Below, piece after piece: positions 1 to 6,469 of a stretch of 6,746 bases of DNA. The notes beneath the pieces are model-generated. The model saw nothing but the letters and a program-made list of their open reading frames with translations. It did no database searches and was not told the origin of the DNA. A program made the translations under genes and the position numbers. How positions within the stretch are numbered: position 1 is the first letter of the stretch; each line of letters begins with the position of its first letter. Source of the DNA: Syntrophomonadaceae bacterium (GTDB lineage Bacteria; Bacillota; Dethiobacteria; DTU022). The stretch spans positions 1-6,746 of the forward strand of contig PWEB01000180.1 in NCBI GenBank assembly GCA_003553305.1, written 5' to 3'.

Positions 1-16
1 AAAATGATTTGGCATA

Positions 17-45
17 TTGGATAATGCTGTCAGCTATGATATGAT
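17..45 (+). promoter_or_regulatory. Candidate sigma-A promoter of the CDF exporter gene
   Basis: TTGGAT (17-22) and TATGAT (40-45) are separated by 17 nt. The -10 box is a good match and the -35 box is weak (3 of 6). A better -35 (TTGGCA, 9-14) lies 20 nt from another TATGAT (35-40), which is too far. Transcription would start near 52, about 27 nt before the ATG. The window begins here, so upstream promoters cannot be excluded. Confidence 0.35.
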
Positions 46-78
46 AAGTAGAAATTTAAAAAAGACAGGATATTTAAC

Positions 79-996
79 ATGAGACCAGTTGTAAACCGAA
101 TAATCAATATAATAATCGCTGGCAGAAACCTTTTTAATCCTGCTGAGCGATACCGGGTAGGACTTATTGAAAGCTGGGCAAGCATTTCCGGAAACCTCTT
201 GTTAACTATCATAAAGATGGTATTCGGACTTCTTTCTAACAGTATCGCCCTGATTGCTGATGCTGTACACAGCGCTTCAGATATTTTCTCTTCCCTGGTT
301 GTCTTAATCGGTTTTATAGTGGCCAAGAAGAAACCGGACCCTGAACATCCCCACGGTCACGGACGAACCGAGTATCTTGCAGGCCTGGGTATCTCAGTAA
401 TGTTAATCGGAGCAGGCGTGGCCTTCATCTATAACTCGTCTATAAGATTGGCCGAAGGGATTTATGCGAGTCCGAGCATTCCTGCAATTGCTGCAGTTGT
501 AATTGCTATATTAATCAAAGAATTTTTGTATCGCTTTTCAGAACAACTGGGCAACCTGATCAATTCTGAAACCCTGACTGCCGACGCCTGGCATCATCGC
601 AGTGATTCACTATCCTCCGCCCTGGTCCTGATCGCATTGCTCGGTGGATATTTTGGCCTTTATAATCTCGATGCTTACTTCGGTTTTGTGATTGCCCTAT
701 TTATAATCTATGCAGGCTTGAAAATTGCCCGTAATTCCTGCAGCCGCCTTTTGGGCAGTGCTCCGGATCAAGAACTGCAGGAAGGAGTAATTAGCTGTGC
801 CCGGAAAATTGATGGTGTTCTTGATGCACACGATCTGGAAATCCACGATTACGGTTCCTGGAAGGTCATTACCATCCATATTGAAATAAACGGGAACTTG
901 AGCCTGGAAAAAGCACATGACATAGCTCAACAGGTCGAAGACCAGGTCAGCGAAAACTTCTATTGCAACACAATAGTCCACTTAGATCCAAGTTAA
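79..996 (+). CDS. Cation diffusion facilitator (CDF) family divalent metal exporter
   Basis: A 305-residue inner-membrane antiporter of the CDF family, which typically moves Zn2+ or related divalent metals out of the cytoplasm in exchange for protons. Six hydrophobic segments are visible, at about residues 34-54, 57-81, 101-121, 133-149, 177-192 and 196-215. The transport site is complete: HxxxD in TM2 (H64, D68, within ADAVHSASD) and HxxxD at TM5 (H172, D176, within AWHHRSD). The cytoplasmic loop after TM2 carries the family signature PDPEHPHGHGRTEYLAG (residues 86-102). The C-terminal part (about 225-305) is the ferredoxin-like dimerisation domain, with the conserved stretch HDLEIHDYGSW. 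An HD-HD site is typical of zinc transporters, but the metal cannot be fixed from sequence alone. The start ATG has AGGA (67-70) at 8-nt spacing. The length is normal for the family. The gene ends with TAA and converges on the glutaredoxin-like gene; no metal-responsive regulator is nearby. Confidence 0.93.
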   Translation: MRPVVNRIINIIIAGRNLFNPAERYRVGLIESWASISGNLLLTIIKMVFGLLSNSIALIADAVHSASDIFSSLVVLIGFIVAKKKPDPEHPHGHGRTEYLAGLGISVMLIGAGVAFIYNSSIRLAEGIYASPSIPAIAAVVIAILIKEFLYRFSEQLGNLINSETLTADAWHHRSDSLSSALVLIALLGGYFGLYNLDAYFGFVIALFIIYAGLKIARNSCSRLLGSAPDQELQEGVISCARKIDGVLDAHDLEIHDYGSWKVITIHIEINGNLSLEKAHDIAQQVEDQVSENFYCNTIVHLDPS

Positions 997-1036
997 AACC
1001 AGTTCTTGTCCGATCTGCAATGATTACTTCTGATCA

Positions 1037-1069
1037 GGGGCCGCTCACGGCGGTCACATATTAGATCCC
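1037..1069 (-). promoter_or_regulatory. Candidate bacterial SECIS element downstream of the in-frame TGA
   Basis: Reading the minus strand, 16 nt after the TGA (1072-1070) there is a stem CCGC (1053-1050) with GCGG (1044-1041), closing the loop CGTGA. GGG (1069-1067) can also pair with CCC (1040-1038), stacking under this stem and leaving a 13-nt bulge. The apical loop begins 20 nt after the TGA and has a G at its second position. Bacterial SECIS elements are short stem-loops directly 3' of the UGA with a G early in the loop, at roughly this distance. The stem is only 4 bp, so this call leans on the protein family. Confidence 0.45.
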
Positions 1070-1279
1070 TCAGCCTCCGCCTCCGAACCCAATTTCCTTG
1101 ACTTCTCCATCTTCAACAACAACCGGGACTTTGTCCGCCTTATATTCCCGGCGAACTTTTTCTAAAGCTTCAGAATCAGAGCTAACGTTATAAAGTTTGT
1201 ATTGAGCTCCTTCCTTCTTAAGCACTTCAAGCTTTTTTTCACAGTAAGGGCATCCATCCTTAACATAAAGTTCCAGCAT
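1061..1279 (-). CDS. Glutaredoxin-like probable selenoprotein, Uxx-star family (Sec encoded by TGA at 1070-1072)
   Basis: A small cytoplasmic thioredoxin-fold protein: 69 residues if the TGA is a stop, 72 if it is read as selenocysteine. The CPYC redox motif lies at residues 10-13 after a beta strand (MLELYVKDG), and a Val-Pro pair (51-52) sits at the usual cis-Pro position. The chain ends GFGGGG and then meets TGA. In frame after it come GGG, ATC and TAA, giving a U-G-I C-terminus. That fits the glutaredoxin-like family named Uxx-star, in which Sec (or Cys) is third from the end. I recognise the family from memory, without a search. The start at 1279 is chosen over an upstream ATG at 1360 because GGAGGT (1291-1286) sits 6 nt before it, glutaredoxin homology begins there, and the likely promoter lies inside the longer frame. 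The substrate is unknown; reduction of disulfides, selenenylsulfides or similar is inferred. Confidence is about 0.9 for a glutaredoxin-like gene and about 0.8 for Sec readthrough. Confidence 0.82.
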
Positions 1280-1324
1280 ATTTGCACCTCCATTTATTAA
1301 GATCTTTAATATAGGCTTGTTATT

Positions 1325-1353
1325 ATTATAAGGGGAGAAGCCGGCTAGAGCAA
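1325..1353 (-). promoter_or_regulatory. Candidate promoter of the glutaredoxin-like selenoprotein gene
   Basis: On the minus strand TTGCTC (1353-1348) and a perfect TATAAT (1330-1325) are 17 nt apart. The -35 matches only in TTG. Transcription would start near 1318, leaving a leader of about 40 nt before the ATG at 1279. Its -35 lies 21 nt from the -35 of the divergent nadE promoter, so the two polymerase sites face away from a short shared control region. Confidence 0.5.
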
Positions 1354-1374
1354 GAGACAATCGATTTCAAAACC

Positions 1375-1403
1375 TTGACTTTACTGCGCCTCTTGATTAT
1401 AAT
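1375..1403 (+). promoter_or_regulatory. Strong sigma-A promoter of nadE
   Basis: TTGACT (1375-1380) and TATAAT (1398-1403) are separated by exactly 17 nt, 11 of 12 matches to consensus. Transcription should begin near 1410, giving a leader of about 85 nt that holds the hairpins described separately. No terminator is visible after nadE, so this promoter may also serve mnmG and the radical SAM gene. Confidence 0.82.
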
Positions 1404-1421
1404 GCACCCAGAATAGAATCA

Positions 1422-1486
1422 CGTTTTAAGGGGAAAAACGCTCGCGGGGAAAGTCGCTTTCCCGTGAGTTTATTTATTAGGGGAGG
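1422..1486 (+). promoter_or_regulatory. Structured nadE leader: tandem hairpins ahead of the ribosome site
   Basis: Hairpin 1 pairs CGTTTT (1422-1427) with AAAACG (1435-1440). Hairpin 2 pairs CTCGCGGGGAAA (1441-1452) with TTTCCCGTGAG (1458-1468): 11 pairs including one G-T wobble and one bulged G, with loop GTCGC. The T-rich TTTATTTATT follows, and then the ribosome site GGAGG (1482-1486), 9 nt before the ATG. GGGGAAA occurs twice (1430-1436 and 1446-1452), and both copies can pair with TTTCCC (1458-1463), so two alternative folds compete. Hairpin 2 plus its T-rich run resembles a weak intrinsic terminator. Attenuation or mRNA stabilisation are both possible. It does not look like any NAD+ riboswitch I can recognise. 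Confidence 0.5.
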
Positions 1487-1495
1487 AATCATAAA

Positions 1496-3148
1496 ATGCA
1501 GATTGCCCTGGCCCAACTTAACCCAACTATAGGAGCTCTCCACCAAAACTTAGAAAAAGTAAAAGATTACTACCGGCAGGGGGTAGAAAGTGGTGCTGAC
1601 CTGGTTGTCTTTACTGAACTGGCTTTACCCGGCTACCCTCCCAAAGATTTGCTGACCTATCCAAGCTTTCTTGATATGGAAAGGGAGTTAATTGAAAAGG
1701 AACTTTTGCCCCTTACTAACCAACCGGGCATCCCGATCTTGATCGGTGCCTCTCATCTGAAGGGAAACAGACTATTTAATGCAGCGTTACTCCTGGAAAA
1801 GGGTAAAATCAAATCCACCCATCTAAAATCACTATTACCCTTTTTTGATGTCTTCGATGAAACAAGATACTTTACCCGTTATACGGATCGTAAAATCGAA
1901 ATACTCGACGTTAATCTGCCTACCGCAATAACCGTCTGTGAAGATATCTGGAATGATATGGACTATTTTTCAAGCCCGATTTACGATATTGATCCCCTTC
2001 AGGGTCTTTTTGCCCAGGGAGCAAACTTGCTAATAAACCTTTCTGCCTCCCCCTATCACCTGGGCAAACATGCTTTAAGAGAAGACATGCTGCCTTTCCT
2101 TGCCAAAAAGTATAACAGCGCCATTATTTACTTAAATCAGCTTGGCGCTAATGATGAACTCATTTTTGACGGTTCAAGTTTAGTCTATAACAACCAGGGT
2201 GAACTGCTTTATCGTGCCTCAGCCACTGAAGAAGAGATCTTTTACGTGGATACAAAAGACCTCTATAAACCAGCTTCCAAGATAGTGCCTCCTGACCGCG
2301 ACGACATTAGTACAGTGTGGCAGTTACTAAAACTCGGCACCAGGGATTACCTTGCTAAAACCGGCTTTAAGAAAGTAGTCCTCGGTTTAAGCGGAGGTAT
2401 TGATTCAGCCGTTGTCGCTGCTATTGCAGCTGAAGCAATCGGGCCAGAAAACGTGCTGGGGGTTATCATGCCATCGCCCTACTCTTCAGAACACAGCAGC
2501 AAAGATGCCGTGGAACTGGCCCAAAATCTGGACATTGATTACCGGACAATTAGTATTGATCAGCCTTTCAACTCTTTAATCAGGCTTTTAAATAATGGAG
2601 AAGAACCTATTCAGGATTTAGCTGAAGAAAACCTGCAGGCCCGCCTGCGGGGCGACATAGTGATGCACATTTCAAACCGTGAAGGATACATGGCCCTGGT
2701 CACCGGCAATAAATCGGAATTAGCGGTGGGTTACTGCACCCTCTACGGGGATATGGCCGGCGGGTTGGCCATGCTGGGCGATATACCGAAAATGATGGTT
2801 TACGACCTGGCCAACCATATAAATGAAATATACCAGCGGAAAATGATCCCCCGGCGGATTATCTCCAAGGCCCCTTCGGCAGAACTGCGACCCGATCAGA
2901 AGGACGAAGATTCTCTGCCCCCTTACGACATTCTTGATCCAATCCTGGAAATGTACCTGGAAAAGAATTTTTCAGGGGAGGAAATTGCTAAAAGGGGTTT
3001 CAAAAGAGAACTTGTCGAAAAGGTAATCCGCATGATCGATACTTCAGAATTCAAAAGACGCCAGGCCGCGCCGGTTTTACGTTTTACACCTAATTCTTTT
3101 GGCCGGGGCAGACAGATGCCGATTGCCCGGGGTTATGAATTCTATTAA
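1496..3148 (+). CDS. nadE: Glutamine-dependent NAD+ synthetase
   Basis: A 550-residue cytoplasmic enzyme making NAD+ from deamido-NAD+ (NaAD), ATP and glutamine, the last step of NAD+ synthesis. Residues 1 to about 255 form the nitrilase-type glutaminase domain with all three catalytic residues: E41 (FTELALPGYPP), K111 (HLKSLLPFFDVFDE) and C148 (TVCEDIW). Residues from about 265 form the ATP-pyrophosphatase synthetase domain with the PP-loop SGGIDS (299-304) and the conserved block TGNKSELAVGYCTLYGDMAG (403-422). The C-terminus (PNSFGRGRQMPIARGYEF) is intact and the length is normal for the two-domain bacterial type, so free ammonia is probably not the sole nitrogen source. The ATG has GGAGG at 9-nt spacing. 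The gene is driven by a strong promoter through a structured leader. It lies 72 nt upstream of mnmG on the same strand without a visible terminator; no functional link between them is evident. Confidence 0.97.
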   Translation: MQIALAQLNPTIGALHQNLEKVKDYYRQGVESGADLVVFTELALPGYPPKDLLTYPSFLDMERELIEKELLPLTNQPGIPILIGASHLKGNRLFNAALLLEKGKIKSTHLKSLLPFFDVFDETRYFTRYTDRKIEILDVNLPTAITVCEDIWNDMDYFSSPIYDIDPLQGLFAQGANLLINLSASPYHLGKHALREDMLPFLAKKYNSAIIYLNQLGANDELIFDGSSLVYNNQGELLYRASATEEEIFYVDTKDLYKPASKIVPPDRDDISTVWQLLKLGTRDYLAKTGFKKVVLGLSGGIDSAVVAAIAAEAIGPENVLGVIMPSPYSSEHSSKDAVELAQNLDIDYRTISIDQPFNSLIRLLNNGEEPIQDLAEENLQARLRGDIVMHISNREGYMALVTGNKSELAVGYCTLYGDMAGGLAMLGDIPKMMVYDLANHINEIYQRKMIPRRIISKAPSAELRPDQKDEDSLPPYDILDPILEMYLEKNFSGEEIAKRGFKRELVEKVIRMIDTSEFKRRQAAPVLRFTPNSFGRGRQMPIARGYEFY

Positions 3149-3220
3149 ACCCGGAAAACTCTATTTTAAAGATATCCTGCATTAAAATGAAGTAAATTTG
3201 AGCATTTTAAAGGTTAGATT

Positions 3221-5173
3221 ATGGGAAAAGATCTCCTCAAAACATACTCACATCAGGCTTATGATGTAATTGTGATCGGCGCCGGGCATGCTGGTTGCGA
3301 AGCGGCTCTTGCAGCCTCCAGGTTGGGCTGCCGAACTCTTTTGCTAACCTTAAACCTGGACATGGTTGCATTTATGGCCTGCAACCCTTCACTGGGCGGT
3401 CCCGGTAAAGGCCATCTGGTGCGGGAAATAGATGCCCTGGGCGGAGAAATGCCCCGCATTGCGGATAAAAATATTTTACAGGTAAGGCTGCTCAATACTG
3501 GTAAAGGACCTGCTGTGCAAGCTTTGCGCACTCAAATCGATAAATGGGGCTACCAGCGAAAAATGCGGATAGCTCTTGAAAATGAAGCCAGGTTGACTAT
3601 ACGGGAAGATATGGCTGAAGAGATCGTCAAAGAGGATGAGACCCTGAAAGGAGTCCTTGGACGCAGTGGAGAATTTTTTTCGGCTCCTACAATCATTGTT
3701 TGCAGCGGGGTTTACCTGTCCTCGGAAATATTCCTGGGGGACTGCCATTACATTGGCGCCCCGGGCAGCCTGGCTCCTTCCATAAATTTAGCATCCAGCC
3801 TGGAGGATTTAGGCATTACCCTTGATCGTTTTAAGACCGGAACCCCGCCAAGAGTTTACCGGCGCAGTATCAACTATTCAGGATTAACCCCTGTTTACGG
3901 TGATCCTGACGCACCGGGATTCTCGATAACCTGCAAAGAGGTTCCCGCTGAACAAATTCCCTGTTGGATAACCTATACAAACCCGGCTACTCATCAAATT
4001 ATCAGCGATAATTTTTCCCAGGCTCCGCTTTACAGCGGCCTTATTAAAGGGACCGGTCCCCGCTACTGCCCTTCGATCGAAGATAAGGTTGTTCGTTTTG
4101 CGGATCGCGACCGTCATCCGATATTTATTGAGCCTGAAGGCTCAGATATTGATGAACTATATCTGCAGGGTATATCCACCGGCCTACCTCCTGACATCCA
4201 ACAATCATTTTTATAAACTATTAAAGGCCTCGAAAACGTGGAAATCATGCGTCCGGCTTACGCTATTGAATACGATTACGCCCCGCCCACCCAGTTAAAA
4301 ATATCCTTAGAAACCAAAGCGGTGAAAGGCCTGTTTTTCGCCGGTCAGATTAACGGAACGACCGGTTATGAAGAAGCGGCTGCCCAGGGTCTACTCGCCG
4401 GAATTAACGCAGCACAGCTTTCAAAAGGAAAAGAACCACTAATTATTAAACGCCACGAAGCTTACATCGGAGTTATGATTGACGACCTGATTACGCGGGG
4501 AGTTCAGGAACCATATCGCATTTTCACTTCCCGGGGAGAGTACCGTCTGCTGCTGCGCCACGATAATGCCGACCTGCGCCTGACTGGAAAAAGCAGGGAT
4601 CTTGGACTGATTGATGAAGAACGCTACCAGCTTCACCTGGCTAAAAAAGTGTTTATTGAAGCCGAATTGGAGCGCCTGGAAAATATCAGGTACAATCCGG
4701 GAAGCTCTATCGAAGAATTTTTAAGTGCTAATAGTTCTACCCCGCCCAAACAACCACTCAGTGCCGCAGAACTGCTCAGGCGACCGGAAATCAGCTACCC
4801 TGCTTACCTGGAATGGGAAAAAAGATCTGTTCCGGATCTGCCCCGCGGAACGCTTAATGAACTGGAAAATCAAATTAAATATGCTGGTTATATTGCCAAA
4901 CAGGGATTGTTAGTTGAAAAAACCGCTCGAATGCACGACAAAAGAATCCCGGAAGGTTTTGACTACAAGAAAGCCAGGAACCTGTCGACAGAAGCCCGCC
5001 AGAAGCTGGAAAAAATCCGTCCTGCCACAATCGGACAGGCCACCCGCATGGAAGGGGTCACTCCGGCTGATATATCAGTCCTGCTCCTTTACTTAGAACG
5101 CCCGGAAACCCTTCAAAAAAAAGAGGAACGAACTACGGAAGCTAAAAGAAAAAGAGGCGTAAATAATGAATAG
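3221..5173 (+). pseudogene. mnmG: tRNA uridine-5-carboxymethylaminomethyl(34) synthesis enzyme MnmG (GidA), interrupted by an in-frame TAA
   Basis: MnmG is the FAD/NADH-dependent partner of MnmE that installs aminomethyl or carboxymethylaminomethyl groups on C5 of wobble U34 in tRNA. The frame spans 650 codons, near the family's usual 620-640, with one TAA at codon 332 (4214-4216). Before it: the FAD-binding GAGHAGCEAA (20-29), ACNPSLGGPGKGHLVREIDA with C54, KTGTPPR (205-211) and signature GPRYCPSIEDKVVRFAD with C283. After it, in the same frame: GLENVEIMRPAYAIEYDY, signature AGQINGTTGYEEAAAQG, DDLITRGVQEPYRIFTSRG, and the MnmE-binding end (YAGYIAKQ, FDYKKARNLS, TIGQATRMEGVTPADISVLL). The stop replaces a residue that is often R, K or E in the family (FL-stop-TIKGLE). 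The ATG has AAAGG at 7-nt spacing. The gene overlaps the radical SAM gene by 8 nt. If the stop is real, the 331-residue product lacks part of the FAD domain and the MnmE-binding region. It may instead be a sequencing error. Confidence 0.9.
4214..4216 (+). other. Premature in-frame TAA within mnmG
   Basis: TAA follows the leucine codon TTA just after a run of five T (4208-4212). Reading frame and homology continue unbroken on both sides, so one base substitution (for example from AAA, CAA or GAA) explains it. Two compensating indels would be needed otherwise. A GTG at 4238 could restart translation with a poor AAAGG (about 10-nt spacing), but this would split the FAD domain. No readthrough signal is recognisable downstream. 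Confidence 0.9.
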
Positions 5174-6113
5174 ACCTGTTCAGCCGAACCAGCCCGGATG
5201 GTACTACCGGTTAAGCAGTTTTTTCCGCAATAAATTTGGCGAGCCCGTTTACAAAATACCCCTTGATGCCGGTTTTTCCTGCCCAAACCGAGACGGCACA
5301 ATTGGCTATTCAGGCTGCAGTTATTGTTATAACCCCTCTTTTGCTCCTATCAGTAAAAGCAGCAGCCCCATACCGATTCATCTATCGATTACTGAGCAAA
5401 TCAACCGGGGCAAAAAGAAAAAGAACCGGTCAAAACATCTGGCTTACTTTCAATCTTATACCAACACTTATGCCCCTCTGACACGTTTAAAGGAACTTTA
5501 CGATGAAGCTCTGAGCAGCCCTGAAGTTATCGGGCTTAGTATAGCTACCCGTTCAGACTGTATCACAGAAAAAACACTCGATATGCTGGAAATCTACGCT
5601 CAACGCTGCCACCTCTGGATCGAATACGGCTTGCAATCAGCCCATGACAAGACCCTCCAACAAATCAACCGGGGCCATGATACGGCCTCCTTCGCACATG
5701 CGGTAAAAATGACTCGCCGCCGCGGCATCTACATCTGCGCACATATTATTCTGGGCCTACCGGGTGAAACTACCGCTATGATTTTTGAAACCATTGATTT
5801 TATAAATCAGCTGGGAATAGACGGAATTAAATTTCATCACCTGCAGGTCATCAAAAACACAACCCTGGCAGATCAGTACAAGCAGGGGAAGGTAACTGTA
5901 TACGAAAAATGTGAAGACTATATACCGGTGCTTTGTGACTGCCTGGAAAAACTCGCGCCTCATATTGTCATTCACCGTCTGGCAAGCCAGGCCACCTCTG
6001 CGGAACTACTGATCGCCCCGCACTGGCCTGAAGACGCCGGGCAGATCGCCTCTGCGGTTGAAACAGAACTAAAAACCCGCGGCACCTACCAGGGCTACCG
6101 CTATATAATCTGA
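5166..6113 (+). CDS. Radical SAM protein of the YhcC/YtqA (TIGR01212) family; candidate MnmL
   Basis: A 315-residue cytoplasmic radical SAM enzyme. The iron-sulfur cysteines have the family's unusual spacing CX11CX2C (C39, C51, C54) inside GFSCPNRDGTIGYSGCSYC. Other family blocks are KFGEPVYKIPLDAG (24-36), YFQSYTNTYAPL (94-105), GLQSAHDKTLQQINRGHD (155-172), GLPGET (197-202) and the end IHRLASQATSAELLIAPHW with RGTYQG (305-310). The YtqA subgroup (MnmL) of Bacillus and Streptococcus has been implicated in converting cmnm5U34 towards mnm5U34 in organisms lacking MnmC. The core here resembles E. coli YhcC at several points while the RGTYQG tail is YtqA-like, so the subgroup is uncertain. The ATG lies inside the end of mnmG (8-nt overlap) with AGAGG at 8-nt spacing, indicating translational coupling. 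Directly following mnmG supports a tRNA U34 role. No MnmM-type methyltransferase gene is in the window. Confidence 0.93.
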   Translation: MNRPVQPNQPGWYYRLSSFFRNKFGEPVYKIPLDAGFSCPNRDGTIGYSGCSYCYNPSFAPISKSSSPIPIHLSITEQINRGKKKKNRSKHLAYFQSYTNTYAPLTRLKELYDEALSSPEVIGLSIATRSDCITEKTLDMLEIYAQRCHLWIEYGLQSAHDKTLQQINRGHDTASFAHAVKMTRRRGIYICAHIILGLPGETTAMIFETIDFINQLGIDGIKFHHLQVIKNTTLADQYKQGKVTVYEKCEDYIPVLCDCLEKLAPHIVIHRLASQATSAELLIAPHWPEDAGQIASAVETELKTRGTYQGYRYII

Positions 6114-6140
6114 GTGTCTGCTCAGCCGTGCTGCGTTTTG

Positions 6141-6310
6141 GCCTGGTTACAGCTCCTCGCAGGCAATGGCGGCGACTCAGCTGCAAGCTTTCGCTTTGGT
6201 TGCTCTCAGCATTCGCCATCCATGGCTCAGGTCTCGGCGGCCTGGATCCATTCAGGCCGACCAGCTACAACCTTTGCTTCGTCGACCATTGCGGCCGCTC
6301 TATCGCAATG
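6141..6310. other. GC-rich, palindrome-dense intergenic element with several hairpins
   Basis: This lies in the gene-free 6114-6469 stretch. Hairpins visible by eye: CGGCCTG (6238-6244) with CAGGCCG (6253-6259), loop 8 nt; CATTGCG (6287-6293) with CGCAATG (6304-6310), loop 10 nt; ATGGCG (6166-6171) with CGCCAT (6214-6219), enclosing GCTG (6180-6183) with CAGC (6207-6210) and AAGC (6185-6188) with GCTT (6193-6196). GGTTACAGCT (6145-6154) pairs 8 of 10 with AGCTACAACC (6263-6272), which would close a multibranch fold. GC is about 60% over 6121-6320. No frame resembles a protein. It could be an intergenic repeat family, a structured RNA or UTR, or a remnant. Confidence 0.5.
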
Positions 6311-6392
6311 CCACCAGCCCAAAATGCATCACGCCTAAAGCTGAGCAGTAACAGATCTGATGTTATGCTTTTGATCAATAGAAGGCAGTATC

Positions 6393-6426
6393 AAAAAAAC
6401 AGCCTTTCCCTTTATCCGGGAAAGGC
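6393..6426 (-). terminator. Intrinsic terminator of the SurA-N-like gene
   Basis: Minus-strand reading gives GCCTTTCCC (6426-6418), loop GGATAAA, GGGAAAGGC (6410-6402), then TG and seven T (6399-6393). This is a 9-bp perfect stem with a T tract, 44 nt past the TAA of the minus-strand gene. On the plus strand the same stem is followed only by CAGATCATTTTAA, so it may stop the mnmG operon transcript weakly. Confidence 0.88.
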
Positions 6427-6469
6427 CAGATCATTTTAAACAAGTCGTCAAGATCTGTAGCAGTAATAA

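Noticed and set aside
1040..1051. GCCG/CGGC hairpin as an intrinsic terminator between the convergent genes
   Set aside because: There is no T tract on either strand and the stem is only 4 bp. Its position after the TGA suits a SECIS role better.
1280..1360. Longer start (ATG at 1360) for the glutaredoxin-like gene
   Set aside because: The extra 27 residues are not glutaredoxin-like, the likely promoter TATAAT lies inside them, and the ATG at 1279 has an excellent GGAGGT.
4214..4216. TAA recoded as an amino acid, or an altered genetic code
   Set aside because: TAA ends the CDF gene, nadE, the selenoprotein frame and the SurA-N-like gene, so it serves as a normal stop in this genome.
4200..4240. 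Two compensating frameshifts in mnmG around the T5 run
   Set aside because: The original frame aligns with MnmG on both sides with no length change; a single substitution is simpler.
4238..5173. A separate second gene starting at GTG 4238
   Set aside because: It begins in the middle of the MnmG FAD domain with only a weak AAAGG; it is the continuation of mnmG rather than an independent gene.
6111..6338. Selenocysteine readthrough of the radical SAM gene TGA into a 75-codon extension
   Set aside because: Family members end close to the RGTYQG motif, the extension resembles nothing, and other frames are equally open because the region is GC-rich.
6178..6358. Cloning-vector polylinker, suggested by many common six-base restriction sites
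   Set aside because: The sites are roughly 15-40 bp apart rather than packed, no vector sequence flanks them, and the native terminator and gene follow directly.
6128..6439. Overlapping small open frames downstream of the radical SAM gene
   Set aside because: No recognisable domains or good ribosome sites; two plus-strand frames overlap, and one runs through the terminator hairpin.
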